From NCBI RefSeq assembly GCF_033958435.1, contig NC_134152.1:26138001-26202000 (forward strand): 64,000 nucleotides of DNA, given 5' to 3'. This DNA comes from Carettochelys insculpta (taxonomy: Eukaryota > Chordata > Testudines > Carettochelyidae). The translations under genes were made by a program, and so were the position numbers. The stretch's first letter is position 1; every line of letters starts with the position of its first letter. Positions 38,001 through 43,817 of this stretch are shown one piece after another. The notes beneath the pieces are model-generated. The model had not been told where the DNA came from and searched no databases. It saw nothing but the letters and a program-made list of their open reading frames with translations.

Positions 38001-38260
38001 TAACTTCTTAAGCAATTGATGTGACCACTGTAGTGAGTTGGCTGCTATTCTTAAACAACTTCAGGTGATTAGAATCCATTGATGACAGAGAAAAGTCAAG
38101 CGGTATGTGTATAGATATCTAACTATTTTCCCCATGTTTTCTGCAGGAGCAAAATGAAAATGCATTCCAGATAGTGGAGCTAAGAATTTTTTCTAATTGG
38201 GGCCATACAGAATATACCTGTCTGTATCGCTTCAGAGTGCATGGAAAACCTACTGAATAA
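8056..38260 (+). CDS. SUN1: SUN1, SUN domain-containing protein 1 (last 17 coding exons)
   Basis: SUN1 spans the inner nuclear membrane. Its C-terminal SUN domain in the perinuclear space binds KASH peptides of nesprins, forming the LINC complex that couples lamina and chromatin to the cytoskeleton and meiotic telomeres. The 17 exons splice in constant phase to 655 codons plus stop. In order they encode four small nucleoplasmic exons, a membrane-spanning exon (KAASGVFWWLGTGWYQ), a second hydrophobic stretch (KLLLFLIPLLFLL), luminal coiled coils, and the SUN domain with CSETYETK, GNCWAFKGSQGY and YTCLYRFRVHG. The cysteine in CSETYETK corresponds to the one that disulfide-bonds to KASH in SUN2. 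Upstream exons lie outside the window. GET4 follows on the same strand, as in human. Confidence 0.96.
8562..8645 (+). CDS. SUN1: SUN1 84-bp exon
   Basis: Acceptor TATTGCAG, donor T|GTAAGT. Phase 1 to 1. Encodes AHSNYCGSLNVKDFLKEDG and continues to NGESL. It joins in frame to the next exon to give ESLCDDCKGKK, a SUN1 nucleoplasmic segment. Confidence 0.9.
9000..9110 (+). CDS. SUN1: SUN1 111-bp exon
   Basis: Acceptor CCAACAG, donor GCAG|GTTGAT. Phase 1 to 1. Encodes the CDDCKGKKHLETH segment, a CxxC-bearing region of the nucleoplasmic domain, and ends TFSYAG. Confidence 0.92.
9596..9914. mobile_element. Tigger-like MITE, about 320-bp family, copy 1
   Basis: Termini CAGGTTGAACCTCTTTAGG and its inverse AGAGGTTCAACCTG, flanked by TA on both sides. 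This fits Tc1/mariner-Tigger insertion. The interior matches the copies at 16421 and 53876 (inverted relative to them, judging by CCAGTCCTGGCTCTTAGTG). Lies in a SUN1 intron. Confidence 0.85.
10803..11066. mobile_element. Tigger-like MITE, second family
   Basis: Left terminus CAGTAAACTCTTTCATATCC and right terminus GTATGAAAGAGTTTACTG form inverted repeats. TA follows the right end; the left flank TG is probably a decayed TA. Non-coding interior. Confidence 0.8.
11228..11326 (+). CDS. SUN1: SUN1 99-bp exon
   Basis: Acceptor ACACCAG, donor CCAG|GTTATT (non-consensus after GT). Phase 1 to 1. Encodes a hydrophobic stretch, GYFVLQTLQTVGAAGW through LLWLTIVSP, leading into the transmembrane exon. 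This is one of the hydrophobic segments before the true membrane span. Confidence 0.92.
12070..12163 (+). CDS. SUN1: SUN1 transmembrane exon (94 bp)
   Basis: Acceptor TTTATAG, donor AAG|GTTTGT. Phase 1 to 2. Encodes GKAASGVFWWLGTGWYQ and LVTLISLLNVFVLT, the start of the inner-nuclear-membrane span. Nearly identical to mammalian SUN1. Confidence 0.97.
13695..13753 (+). CDS. SUN1: SUN1 59-bp exon, second hydrophobic segment
   Basis: Acceptor TTTCCAG, donor CTAG|GTATGT. Phase 2 to 1. Encodes CLPKTYKLLLFLIPLLFLL, a hydrophobic stretch completing the membrane region. Confidence 0.95.
14242..14564. mobile_element. MITE with GTCTACAC-type inverted termini
   Basis: Left end GGCTATGTCTGTGCTTGCC, right end GGCTAGTGTAGACGCAGCC. 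Subterminal arms are also inverted (CTTCTTCGAAAGGGG against CCCCTTTAAAGAAGGGG), with a shorter inner pair around CTAATGAAATGC and GCATTAGTATTC. Non-coding, in a SUN1 intron. Confidence 0.75.
15335..15483 (+). CDS. SUN1: SUN1 149-bp exon, start of luminal region
   Basis: Acceptor TGCTTAAG, donor CACAG|GTAAAA. Phase 1 to 0. Encodes IWYWGFEGFLSLLPIFSW followed by a Gln/Pro-containing linker ending YVQPPQ. Confidence 0.95.
15614..15850 (+). CDS. SUN1: SUN1 237-bp exon, luminal coiled coil
   Basis: Acceptor TTTTTAG, donor ACG|GTAAAG. Phase 0 to 0. Encodes a heptad-like helix: VSELEKQVAFMSDKCHH, then VILQLKKLQDQVVQM. The frame stays open past the donor to 16042, but that extension is intron. Confidence 0.95.
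16421..16745. mobile_element. Tigger-like MITE, about 320-bp family, copy 2
   Basis: Begins CAGGTTGAACCTCTCTTATC after a TA. Ends AGAGAGGTTCAAGCTG, where one base has mutated and the right TA is lost. Interior shared with copies at 9596 and 53876. Confidence 0.85.
17159..17326. mobile_element. Short hAT MITE (CAGTGGTTCTCAA family)
   Basis: Termini CAGTGGTTCTCAAAAC and GTTGAGAATCACT are inverted. The flanks ACCTGAAT and ATCTGAAA agree at 6 of 8 positions, consistent with an old 8-bp hAT target duplication. Confidence 0.7.
17875..17961 (+). CDS. SUN1: SUN1 87-bp exon, coiled coil
   Basis: Acceptor TTTTTAAG, donor GAG|GTACTG. Phase 0 to 0. Encodes TDFLALHQEHELRILALED and VIGKLSAKSE, matching the HQEHE..LED segment of mammalian SUN1. 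Confidence 0.96.
18383..19148. mobile_element. hAT-type non-autonomous element, 766 bp
   Basis: Left terminus CAGTGTTTTCCCAATTTTAT, right terminus CATTTGGGAAACACTA. Flanks CTCTACGG and CACTAAGG match at 6 of 8 positions. The interior is C-rich with imperfect Pro-like CCCC tracts, and I found no transposase frame. Confidence 0.75.
20557..20600 (+). CDS. SUN1: SUN1 44-bp exon
   Basis: Acceptor CTATCAG, donor GAG|GTATGA. Phase 0 to 2. Encodes GIQKEFELTQTRIV, the counterpart of AIQKELEQTKQK in human SUN1. Confidence 0.93.
21921..22106. mobile_element. Short Tigger-like MITE with GC-rich core
   Basis: Termini CAGTAAAAGCATTATCCAGC and GCTGGATAATAAAGCTTATAG are inverted, flanked by TA on both sides. 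The core is a GGCTGGGGC-rich segment unlike the surrounding AT-rich intron. Confidence 0.7.
22471..22609 (+). CDS. SUN1: SUN1 139-bp exon, coiled coil
   Basis: Acceptor CTTACCAG, donor AAA|GTAAGT. Phase 2 to 0. Encodes LSKIKQLELDLVHVKSELL and the KCEKIDTIHEK segment that precedes the SUN domain. Confidence 0.95.
23120..23388 (+). mobile_element. CR1 LINE 3' end
   Basis: Shows the conserved CR1 3' UTR blocks: TTACCTAGGGAGGAGGTGGA, GCCCTGGCTGGGATGGTTTA, TTGGACTGGATCTCCTGAG, and the terminal TTCTAYGATTCTATG. Truncated on the 5' side, as is usual for CR1. Confidence 0.9.
25219..25473 (+). CDS. SUN1: SUN1 255-bp exon, trimerisation helix before the SUN domain
   Basis: Acceptor TTAATAG, donor GCG|GTAAGC. 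Phase 0 to 0. Encodes KFVSKSDLQVLLRDLELQ and AVNNAGISGITEA, the helix that assembles SUN trimers and regulates the SUN domain. Confidence 0.96.
25788..26101. mobile_element. MITE with GTCTACAC-type inverted termini (TGTTGACAG subfamily)
   Basis: Left end GGCTACATTTACACAAG, right end TAGTGTAGACGTAGCC. The interior carries several TGTTGACA/CTGTTGAC motifs in both orientations. The same motifs recur in the element ending at 32652. Confidence 0.75.
27889..28140 (+). pseudogene. Possible Myb/SANT-like accessory protein fragment of a Harbinger element
   Basis: The frame contains RRRRKKRANEILKASVTSD and ends RQQTQMLQTLAGLQIQ, a basic then amphipathic C-terminal helix of the sort found after the trihelix in Harbinger-linked Myb-like proteins. 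The DNA-binding part upstream is not recognisable. Assignment rests on composition and its proximity to the transposase relic. Confidence 0.4.
28740..29690 (-). pseudogene. PIF/Harbinger transposase relic (DDE_Tnp_4 family)
   Basis: Read on the minus strand, 29300-29235 gives GMHIPTLGPVHLATKYINRK, the region around the first catalytic Asp (normally DGTHI; here the Asp is replaced by Val). Further on, 28997-28932 gives EEIFNCQLTTNRKAECAFG and RLK, the C-terminal conserved block with its catalytic Glu region. Several stops and frameshifts separate the blocks. It is a dead copy. Confidence 0.65.
29309..29390 (+). repeat. 82-bp filler made of two local duplicates
   Basis: Bases 29309-29343 match 24176-24210 at 34 of 35 positions. 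Bases 29344-29390 match 23396-23442 at 45 of 47. The two blocks abut exactly, in the opposite order from their source positions. See findings. Confidence 0.85.
29691..29788 (+). mobile_element. CR1 LINE 3' end fragment
   Basis: Contains GGGGGCTGGACTCGATCG, GAGGTCCCTTCCAGTCCTAG and the terminal AATTCTATGATT. Inserted within the Harbinger relic, hence younger than it. Confidence 0.88.
30901..30985 (+). CDS. SUN1: SUN1 85-bp exon, SUN domain start
   Basis: Acceptor ATCTGTAG, donor GGAG|GTAAAT. Phase 0 to 1. Encodes LKLYSQDKTGMVDFALESGG, the first conserved block at the SUN domain boundary. Confidence 0.97.
31686..31801 (+). CDS. SUN1: SUN1 116-bp exon, SUN domain
   Basis: Acceptor TTTGAG, donor CCAG|GTAATT. 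Phase 1 to 0. Encodes ILSTRCSETYETKTALISLF, with the conserved KASH-bonding cysteine, then PLWYFSQSPRVVIQ. Confidence 0.97.
31835..31900. repeat. Old CR1/L3-like fragment
   Basis: TATTTCTGAAGCACCAAATC and CCCTATTGTGCTAGG resemble the widespread amniote repeat ending CCATTGTGCTAGGCRCTGTA. Very degraded. Confidence 0.35.
32408..32652. mobile_element. MITE with GTCTACAC-type terminus (TGTTGACAG subfamily)
   Basis: The right end TAGTGTAGACATAGCC is clear. The left end near 32408 (CAATCTGTTGACAGAC) is less certain and may be truncated. Interior TGTTGACAG and GTCGACAG motifs match the element at 25788-26101. Confidence 0.65.
33240..33800. other. GC-rich non-coding stretch in SUN1 intron
   Basis: The open frames on both strands here have low-complexity composition and no recognised domain. 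The sequence resembles the GC-rich interiors of reptile hAT elements, but I cannot pair its ends. Confidence 0.4.
34038..34428. mobile_element. Tigger-like element with GC-rich interior
   Basis: Left end CTGGTTAGACCTCCCTGGTC and right end GGACCAGAGGCGTAGAGCCTG are degenerate inverted repeats related to the CAGGTTGAACCTC family, with TA on both sides. Confidence 0.6.
35435..35700 (+). pseudogene. CR1 reverse transcriptase fragment
   Basis: Translation with a few stops gives ADDT preceded by INV (the RT catalytic box), QKNLDKLENWT and MKFSKGKCRDLPLES. This is the thumb region of CR1-type RT ORF2 (consensus MKFNKxKCxxLHLG). Truncated at both ends. The following GC-rich DNA to about 36140 is not CR1 and is unassigned. 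Confidence 0.7.
36429..36596 (+). CDS. SUN1: SUN1 168-bp exon, SUN domain core
   Basis: Acceptor CTCTTTAG, donor TAT|GTAAGT. Phase 0 to 0. Encodes GNCWAFKGSQGYLVVRLS and TLEHIPKTLSPTGNITSAPK, the beta-sandwich core that holds the KASH peptide. Confidence 0.97.
37274..37366 (+). CDS. SUN1: SUN1 93-bp exon, SUN domain
   Basis: Acceptor TTGATAG, donor ACG|GTAGGC. Phase 0 to 0. Encodes GLEDEYQEEGTLLGQYVYDQ and ESLQMFQ. Confidence 0.97.
38147..38260 (+). CDS. SUN1: SUN1 terminal coding exon
   Basis: Acceptor TTTCTGCAG. 37 codons then TAA at 38258-38260. Encodes FQIVELRIFSNWGHTEYTC and YRFRVHGKPTE. This C-terminus completes the SUN domain. Confidence 0.97.
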   Translation, partial: EQNENAFQIVELRIFSNWGHTEYTCLYRFRVHGKPTE

Positions 38261-38410
38261 ACTAGTACACTACAGCTTTTTTGTTGTATATTTTCTGTTT
38301 GTATATATTGGAAAACCTAGAACACTGGAATCTTTAAAGGATGAAGATGTCTGACTGTACTCCACGTTCAATACTTCTCTTCAATAAAATGCAGAAGACT
38401 GTCAGCAAAA
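38261..38410 (+). promoter_or_regulatory. SUN1: SUN1 proximal 3' UTR and poly(A) signal
   Basis: AATAAA lies at 38383-38388, about 125 bases after the stop and followed by a GT-rich stretch. This would give a short 3' UTR. Confidence 0.7.
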
Positions 38411-39130
38411 TTGTATACCTGTTCTGATCTCAGCTTGTAATTTCCATCAGCTTTGTATTTTAATATGTCCATTCTGAGAAAAATATTGCATGCAAGCTAC
38501 TCTGGTTCACAAAACCCATTTGGCAAACAGGTGATACTTATTTTATTACCTGTGAATGTATAGTTTTTAAATGAGCCATGTTTTCTGCAGCTATGAATCA
38601 GTTTTTTATACAGGCCCTATCCGTATACTTCTATTATCTGGGCACCTTCTGTCAAAACACGTGAATGTTTTTAAACACTAATTGTGGCAAACGTATATAC
38701 TTCAGCTGGCCATGACTTTTGAACTTGTTGCTAGGCCCAAAAAGGTTTGCTGAGTAGGTGCAGAATATGTGTTTCTGTCCAGGAAAGTTAATGGAACCAA
38801 AATTAGTTTAAACATCAGAGGCATAAAAATCTTTCCTTTAACATGGAATCCTAAAAGTCAGAGTTGATTTTAACCATTAAAATTATTTTAAGTTTTCTTC
38901 CGATTTAGTTTCCTCTTGACTTTGCTTGTTAGAATGATTACTCAGTGTATGAACGTTTACTGAACAATCTTAGTAGGCTTATCATATACCAAGGTGACAG
39001 TCTGGCTAGTGGTCTACAGATCAATTCAGAGATAAAATTAGAGGCAATTACTTCGTCTCCAGTAATATCTCTTCAGCACAGGATTAAATTGGCTGGCTCA
39101 CTTTATCAGTGCTGTACTGTAGAAACAGTA

Positions 39131-39574
39131 GGGCCGTGGCTGCACTAACCCCCACCTTTCGGAAGGGATATGCTTATGAGCCACTTTGGCATATGCTAAT
39201 GAGGTGATCTCATGACTATGCAACACCTCATTAGCGTAGTGGCAGCCGCATGCGTTTTAAAAGTGTTGCTTTCAAAATGCATGCTGCCCATTTAGACGGG
39301 GCCTTTCAAAAGGACCCCCCCACCCCAACTTCAAAAGCCCCTTCTTTCCAAAACCAAATGGGAAGAAGGGGCTTTTGAAGTCTGGGGGTTCCTTTTGAAA
39401 GGCCCCATCTGCATAGGCATTGTGCGTTTTGAAAGTGGCACTTTCAAAATGTATGTGGCCACCATTACGCTAATGAGGCACTGCATCATCATGGCAGCAC
39501 CTCATTAGCATCTGCCAAAGTGGCTCATTAGCAGGCCCCTTCTGAAAGGTGGGGGGGCTAGTGTAGCCATGGCC
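39131..39574. mobile_element. Foldback element: near-complete 444-bp palindrome
   Basis: The left half (GGGCCGTGGCTGCACTAACC onward) is inverted as the right half (ending GGCTAGTGTAGCCATGGCC). Paired blocks include TGAGCCACTTTGGCA, CACCTCATTAGC, TTCAAAATG and GGGGCTTTTGAAG. The loop at about 39350 is only ~10 bases. Outer termini belong to the GTCTACAC-type MITE group. It lies 0.9 kb after the SUN1 stop. Confidence 0.88.
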
Positions 39575-40371
39575 TAAGTGAAAATAGGTTCAGAGTCAGT
39601 TTTTAATTTAAATAAGTAAATCTGTGCAATGAGGTAACTTGCAAAAGAGGCTCACGCTCAATGTTTAGATGTCATTCTTTAGACAACTTTTCCATTTTTA
39701 AATCCTTATAGTGGAGGGTTTATTTCCCACTGAAGAATATTAGAGCAATGAGTCTTAACAGCATTACTTACAGGATTTAATTGGAACTTACTGTGTTAAC
39801 TGACTGCATTTTGCTAGCAGACTGCTTCCACTGCTATCCCTATTTAGAGGCTCATTTTGTAGTTTAATTTTTGAATGTCAGTGGAACCCCTTTACAAATA
39901 AGGTTCCCGAAAGGCATTCATGTGGAGAAACTTATCTTACCATTGTGATGCATTTTATTGGGTCAGCTTAATTACACATGTACTGTGTTTTGTATTTTTC
40001 AGAATGATGAATGATGGTGCTGAGTGGTTTTCTGAATAGAGTTAGGTATGTTGCACAATAGTCCTCAAATGTTTTTAAGAAAATCTCTTTAGAAAATGTT
40101 CAGCTAGAAGTAGAACCAATGGCCTATGCAGATGAGCTAGATAAAACATGTACAGGTGTTTCATATATTATAGGTTAAGTATATAAATCAGAATTATCCT
40201 GTATAAATTGAAATTAGGAGCTGGGGTGGGAATATTTTGAATAACACTAACTTATTTTTTAAAGAAGCAAGATAGGACTTTGTGCAATGTATTTTTGTAA
40301 ATGCTTTTCAGAATATTTGTCTTGGTATTCTTTGCTGCCTCCAAACTGACAAGATGCTATTGAGATGTTTA

Positions 40372-40425
40372 AATAAAGAGTTTTAATTTTTGAAAGTGCA
40401 TGTAATATTTAAGACACGTAATAAA
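40372..40425 (+). promoter_or_regulatory. Candidate distal SUN1 poly(A) signals
   Basis: AATAAA occurs at 40372-40377 and again at 40420-40425, in an AT-rich stretch about 2.1 kb after the SUN1 stop. They could end a long 3' UTR. The foldback transposon at 39131-39574 would lie inside such a transcript. Transcript support is not visible from sequence. Confidence 0.4.
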
Positions 40426-40890
40426 GTTTCTTTTCTGTATTTATACTGAATCTGTTTGAATATTGTGGCTAAAATAACTGATATAGGGAAACCACTTTTA
40501 GGGTTATGTCCATTTTTCTACATCTTAAACAAATATATTGCTGCATAAAACTGAGGTGAAGTTCAGTCTAACTGTATTGTGAGCCTATATCCCATTGCTA
40601 CAGTGAGAAAGGAAGACAATAAATGGATACAGGGCAGAGCAGTACTAAATGTAAATAAAAACATTCAATATGTAGATAATTACTTTAGGAGCGGCAGGAG
40701 AGGTTATGTTAGCAAACAGTCTTCTACTTCCCCCTGCTCTCCAGAAAACTCTGTCTTTTGCTTTCATTGTCTTCTGTCAAAGGGATTTATGCATGCAGAA
40801 GGGAGGCAAACTTTATGTATTAATAAACTCCTACGCCTTAACGACAAGTCTGTGCTACACAGATCTACATAAAGCATATTATGTTACCCT

Positions 40891-41035
40891 AATGATGTTG
40901 TATTTTGGAGCAGAAGCTTTCATGGGCCAAAACCCACTTCATCAGATTAATGGTGGCTACAAAAGCTTCCGCTCCAAAATATGTTAGTCTATAAGGTGCC
41001 ACAGGACTCCTTGTTGGACTAACTCAGCTACCCCT
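40891..41035. repeat. Inverted pair of a dispersed amniote repeat
   Basis: TATTTTGGAGCAGAAGCTTT (40901-40920) is inverted as AAAGCTTCCGCTCCAAAATA (40962-40981). The right copy continues in the common form GTTAGTCTATAAGGTGCCAC then GGACTCC. The left copy, read on the minus strand, begins CTGATGAAGTGGG. Two opposed 5'-overlapping copies fit a rearranged retroelement insertion. Confidence 0.75.
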
Positions 41036-41345
41036 CTGATAATTATGTCAATGTCTATGCTACAGCCTTCCTCAGCCTGATGTGACTCCCTTATTACACT
41101 GACATAACTCCACGTCTGTGAGCTGTAAAGCATACTCTGAATGGACCAAAAATTATTTCAAAACTAGTTATAGTGCCCAGAAGTGCTGTTGAGAGCAAAG
41201 GCTTTTAGAGTAACTCAAGTGTGAGATGCTGTGTTACAGACATTGTGGGGAGAGAGAGCTTAGTCGTTTGAGCATTGGCTTGTTAAACCCAAAGCTATGA
41301 GCTCAATCTTTGAGGGAGGCATTTTAAAAAAAAAAAAAATTTTAT

Positions 41346-41416
41346 ATTAGGAAAAAACTGTTTCACCAGTAGGGTGGTGAAGCACTGGAATGTGTTACCG
41401 AGACAGGTGGTGGAAT
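41346..41416 (+). mobile_element. CR1 3' region, upstream part, interrupted
   Basis: GAAAAAACTGTTTCACCAG, GGGTGGTGAAGCACTGGAAT and GGTGGTGGAAT are standard CR1 blocks in plus orientation. The expected continuation (CTCCATCC..) is replaced by a minus-strand CR1. Confidence 0.85.
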
Positions 41417-41552
41417 CATAGAATCACGGACCTGGAAGGGACTTCAAGAGGTCATCTAGTCCAGCCCTCTGCCTCAAGCAGGATCAACCCCAACTAAGTC
41501 ATCCCAGCCATGACTATGTCAAGATGGGACTTAAAAACCTCTAGGGATGGAG
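41417..41552 (-). mobile_element. CR1 3' end in minus orientation, nested
   Basis: Starts CATAGAATCACGGACCTGG, the reverse of the CR1 tail, and ends CCTCTAGGGATGGAGG. It shares the subfamily marker CTTGACATAGTCATGGCTGG with the plus-strand part that follows. Confidence 0.88.
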
Positions 41553-41680
41553 GTTTTCAACTCCCAGCTTGACATAGTCATGGCTGGGATGATTTAACTG
41601 GGGTTGATACTGCTTTAGGCAGAGGGGTGGACTAGATGACCTCCTGAGGTTCCTTCCAGCCCTCGAATTCTATGAATCTG
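41553..41680 (+). mobile_element. CR1 3' end, downstream part
   Basis: Runs from CAGCTTGACATAGTCATGG through GACTAGATGACCTCCTGAGG to the tail AATTCTATGA. With the segment before, it forms long inverted arms around a short spacer. Confidence 0.88.
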
Positions 41681-41807
41681 TGACTAGCTAAGCAGCTGTA
41701 ATACTAGTGACTTCCTGTCCACTCTTAGAAGAAACAATTATAAACTTGCCTGACTCAATCTATTCTAGCTAAAGACATTGAGGGTACTACAAATAATGCT
41801 TGTAAAA

Positions 41808-42634
41808 CAGTATTTCTCAACTTTTTTTATAAAGTATGCCTTTAAAAAAAAAAAAAAGGGCCCCAAAACTCTCAATTGTCAGATATTCATTTTTTTTCGT
41901 ACAATTACAACACATTTGTTTAAACAACTTAATTGTAACTGGCTAGTTGGAAGAAATTGCCTAAAGGCAATAAACTTGCCATTGTACTTACAATTGTGAA
42001 AAGAGGGTAAATAAAATATTAGATGAACATAAAGTCCAATTTTTATTCAGACATATGTATATACTTTATGCATACATCAGTTAACAGTGATAAATAAAAT
42101 TACAAGAAAATTATAATTAGTGCAAAATTTTAGCTCGTTTGGATGAAATCAAATGTCCAAATGTACATTTCAAACTGCTGAGGTCCACAAATCAATGTTT
42201 CTGAGATGGTTTCCTGTGGAATACCTTCTTCCAAATCTGCGGTTTTATTCTTTGTTTTCACAAGGAATCTGTCCATTTTCAACTCTTTAAGTTGTAATCA
42301 TAAATACTAAACTAAAATTGTACAAATAGCAATGCTATTGCAATGCCAGATAACAAGCAGTATAGTCCGGAGCCAGGCACCACCAGCTCCCTCCTTCAGA
42401 GACAGGAAACCCCCACCACTGTAATCCAATGCCACCGACTCACCAGAGCCCCTGCGGCCACGCTCTTCTCCCTCCAAGTGTTAGGGAGGGATGCATGCGC
42501 AGAGCAGCATGCAGCGCTCTGACAGCTCCAAGCACTTTATTGCTCAAAGAGCCACGTATGGCTCCAATGTGCATACCCCCACCGACTTCTCCCTCATATC
42601 CCTAAAGGTATGCGTACCACACATTGAGAAACTG
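41808..42634. mobile_element. hAT-type element with perfect 8-bp target duplication
   Basis: Termini CAGTATTTCTCAAC and ATTGAGAAACTG are inverted. The flanks are TTGTAAAA on both sides (41800-41807 and 42635-42642), a perfect 8-bp duplication. Interior has AT-rich and GC-rich parts and no transposase frame. Confidence 0.92.
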
Positions 42635-43391
42635 TTGTAAAATACCTTGGGTGGGTATTGTATGTGGGTACCACACATTAGCTACGTCTACACGTGAAGC
42701 CTACATCGAAGTAGCCTATTTCGATGAATAACGTCTACACGTCCTCCAGGGCCGTTTAACATTGACGTTGCGCAGCACCACATCGAAATAGGCGCAGCGA
42801 GGGAACGTCTACATGCCAAAGTAGCACACATCGAAATAAGGGTGCCAGGAACAGCTGCAGACAGGGTCACAGGGCGGACTCAACAGCAAGCCGCTCCCTT
42901 AAAGGGCCCCTCCCAGACACACTTGCACTAAACAGCACAAGATCCACAGAGCCAACAACTGGTTGCAGACCCTGTGCATGCAGCATGGACCCCCAGCTGC
43001 AGCAGCAGCAGCCAGAAGCCCTGGGCTAAGGGCTGCTGCACACAGTGACCATAGATCCCCACAGGGGCTGCAGAGAGAGCATCTCTCAACCCCTCAGCTG
43101 ATGGCCGCCATGGAGGACCCCGCAATTTCGATGTTGTGGGACATGCAAAGACTACATGTTCCCTACTTCAACGTTGAACGTCGAAGTAGGGCGCAATTCC
43201 CATCCCCTCATGGGGTTAGCGACTTTGACGTCTCGACGCCTAACGTCGATGTTAACATCGAAATAGTGCCCAACACGTGTAGCCGTGATGGGCACTATTT
43301 CGAAGTTAGTGCCGCTACTTCGAAGTAGCGTGCACGTGTAGACACGGCTATTAAGAAACTATTGTAAAATACCTTGGGTGGGTATTGTATG
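42614..43391. repeat. 51-bp tandem duplication, second copy split by a transposon
   Basis: Copy 1 is 42614-42664. Copy 2 is 42667-42680 plus 43354-43391 once the element between them is removed. The copies differ at two of 51 positions. The duplicated segment includes the end of the hAT element at 42634 and its target duplication. Confidence 0.88.
42681..43350. mobile_element. 670-bp DNA transposon, GTCTACACGTG termini, TTA target duplication
   Basis: Left end GCTACGTCTACACGTG and right end CACGTGTAGACACGGC are inverted. TTA flanks both sides (42678-42680, 43351-43353), as in PIF/Harbinger elements; ATT is an equally good reading. The interior is CpG-rich with many TCGAAATA/TCGAAGTA motifs in both directions near the ends. 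No transposase frame is evident. Confidence 0.88.
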
Positions 43392-43523
43392 CAGGTGCAA
43401 GGCAATGCACAGGCTCTGCCAAATAACAGTATTAAAATAACAGTGCATTGTAGATACAGCCTTTTGTGTATTCACAATTCCAGCCTGAGTGTGAAGAATC
43501 CTTTGAACTTTAACATGCTGTAA

Positions 43524-43817
43524 GGTTACAGCTACACAAAAATGCTAATGAAATACTGGTATGAATATTTAGTGCCTCTTTTGCATAATGGCAGCCATCT
43601 GGAGCATCGAAAGTTCTGTCTTAGAATTGCAAACTAGTCATGTAGATGGGGTCCCTTTGAAAGGAAACCCCAATTTCAAAAGCACCCTTCTTTCCCCAGA
43701 AAATCTGGCTGTTACGCAAATAAAGTGCTAAATATTCCTATCAGTGCGGCATTAGCATTTTGACCCACTTCATTTACATGCCCCTTCCAAAAGGGAGGGG
43801 CATGTGTAGACCTGGCC
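43524..43817. mobile_element. MITE with GTCTACAC-type termini, related to the foldback element
   Basis: Left end GGTTACAGCTACACAAAAATG, right end CATGTGTAGACCTGGCC, with TAA and TTA just outside. Inner blocks AATGCTAAT, CCTTTGAAAGG and CTTCTTTCC match the foldback element at 39131-39574, with weaker self-complementarity. Confidence 0.7.
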
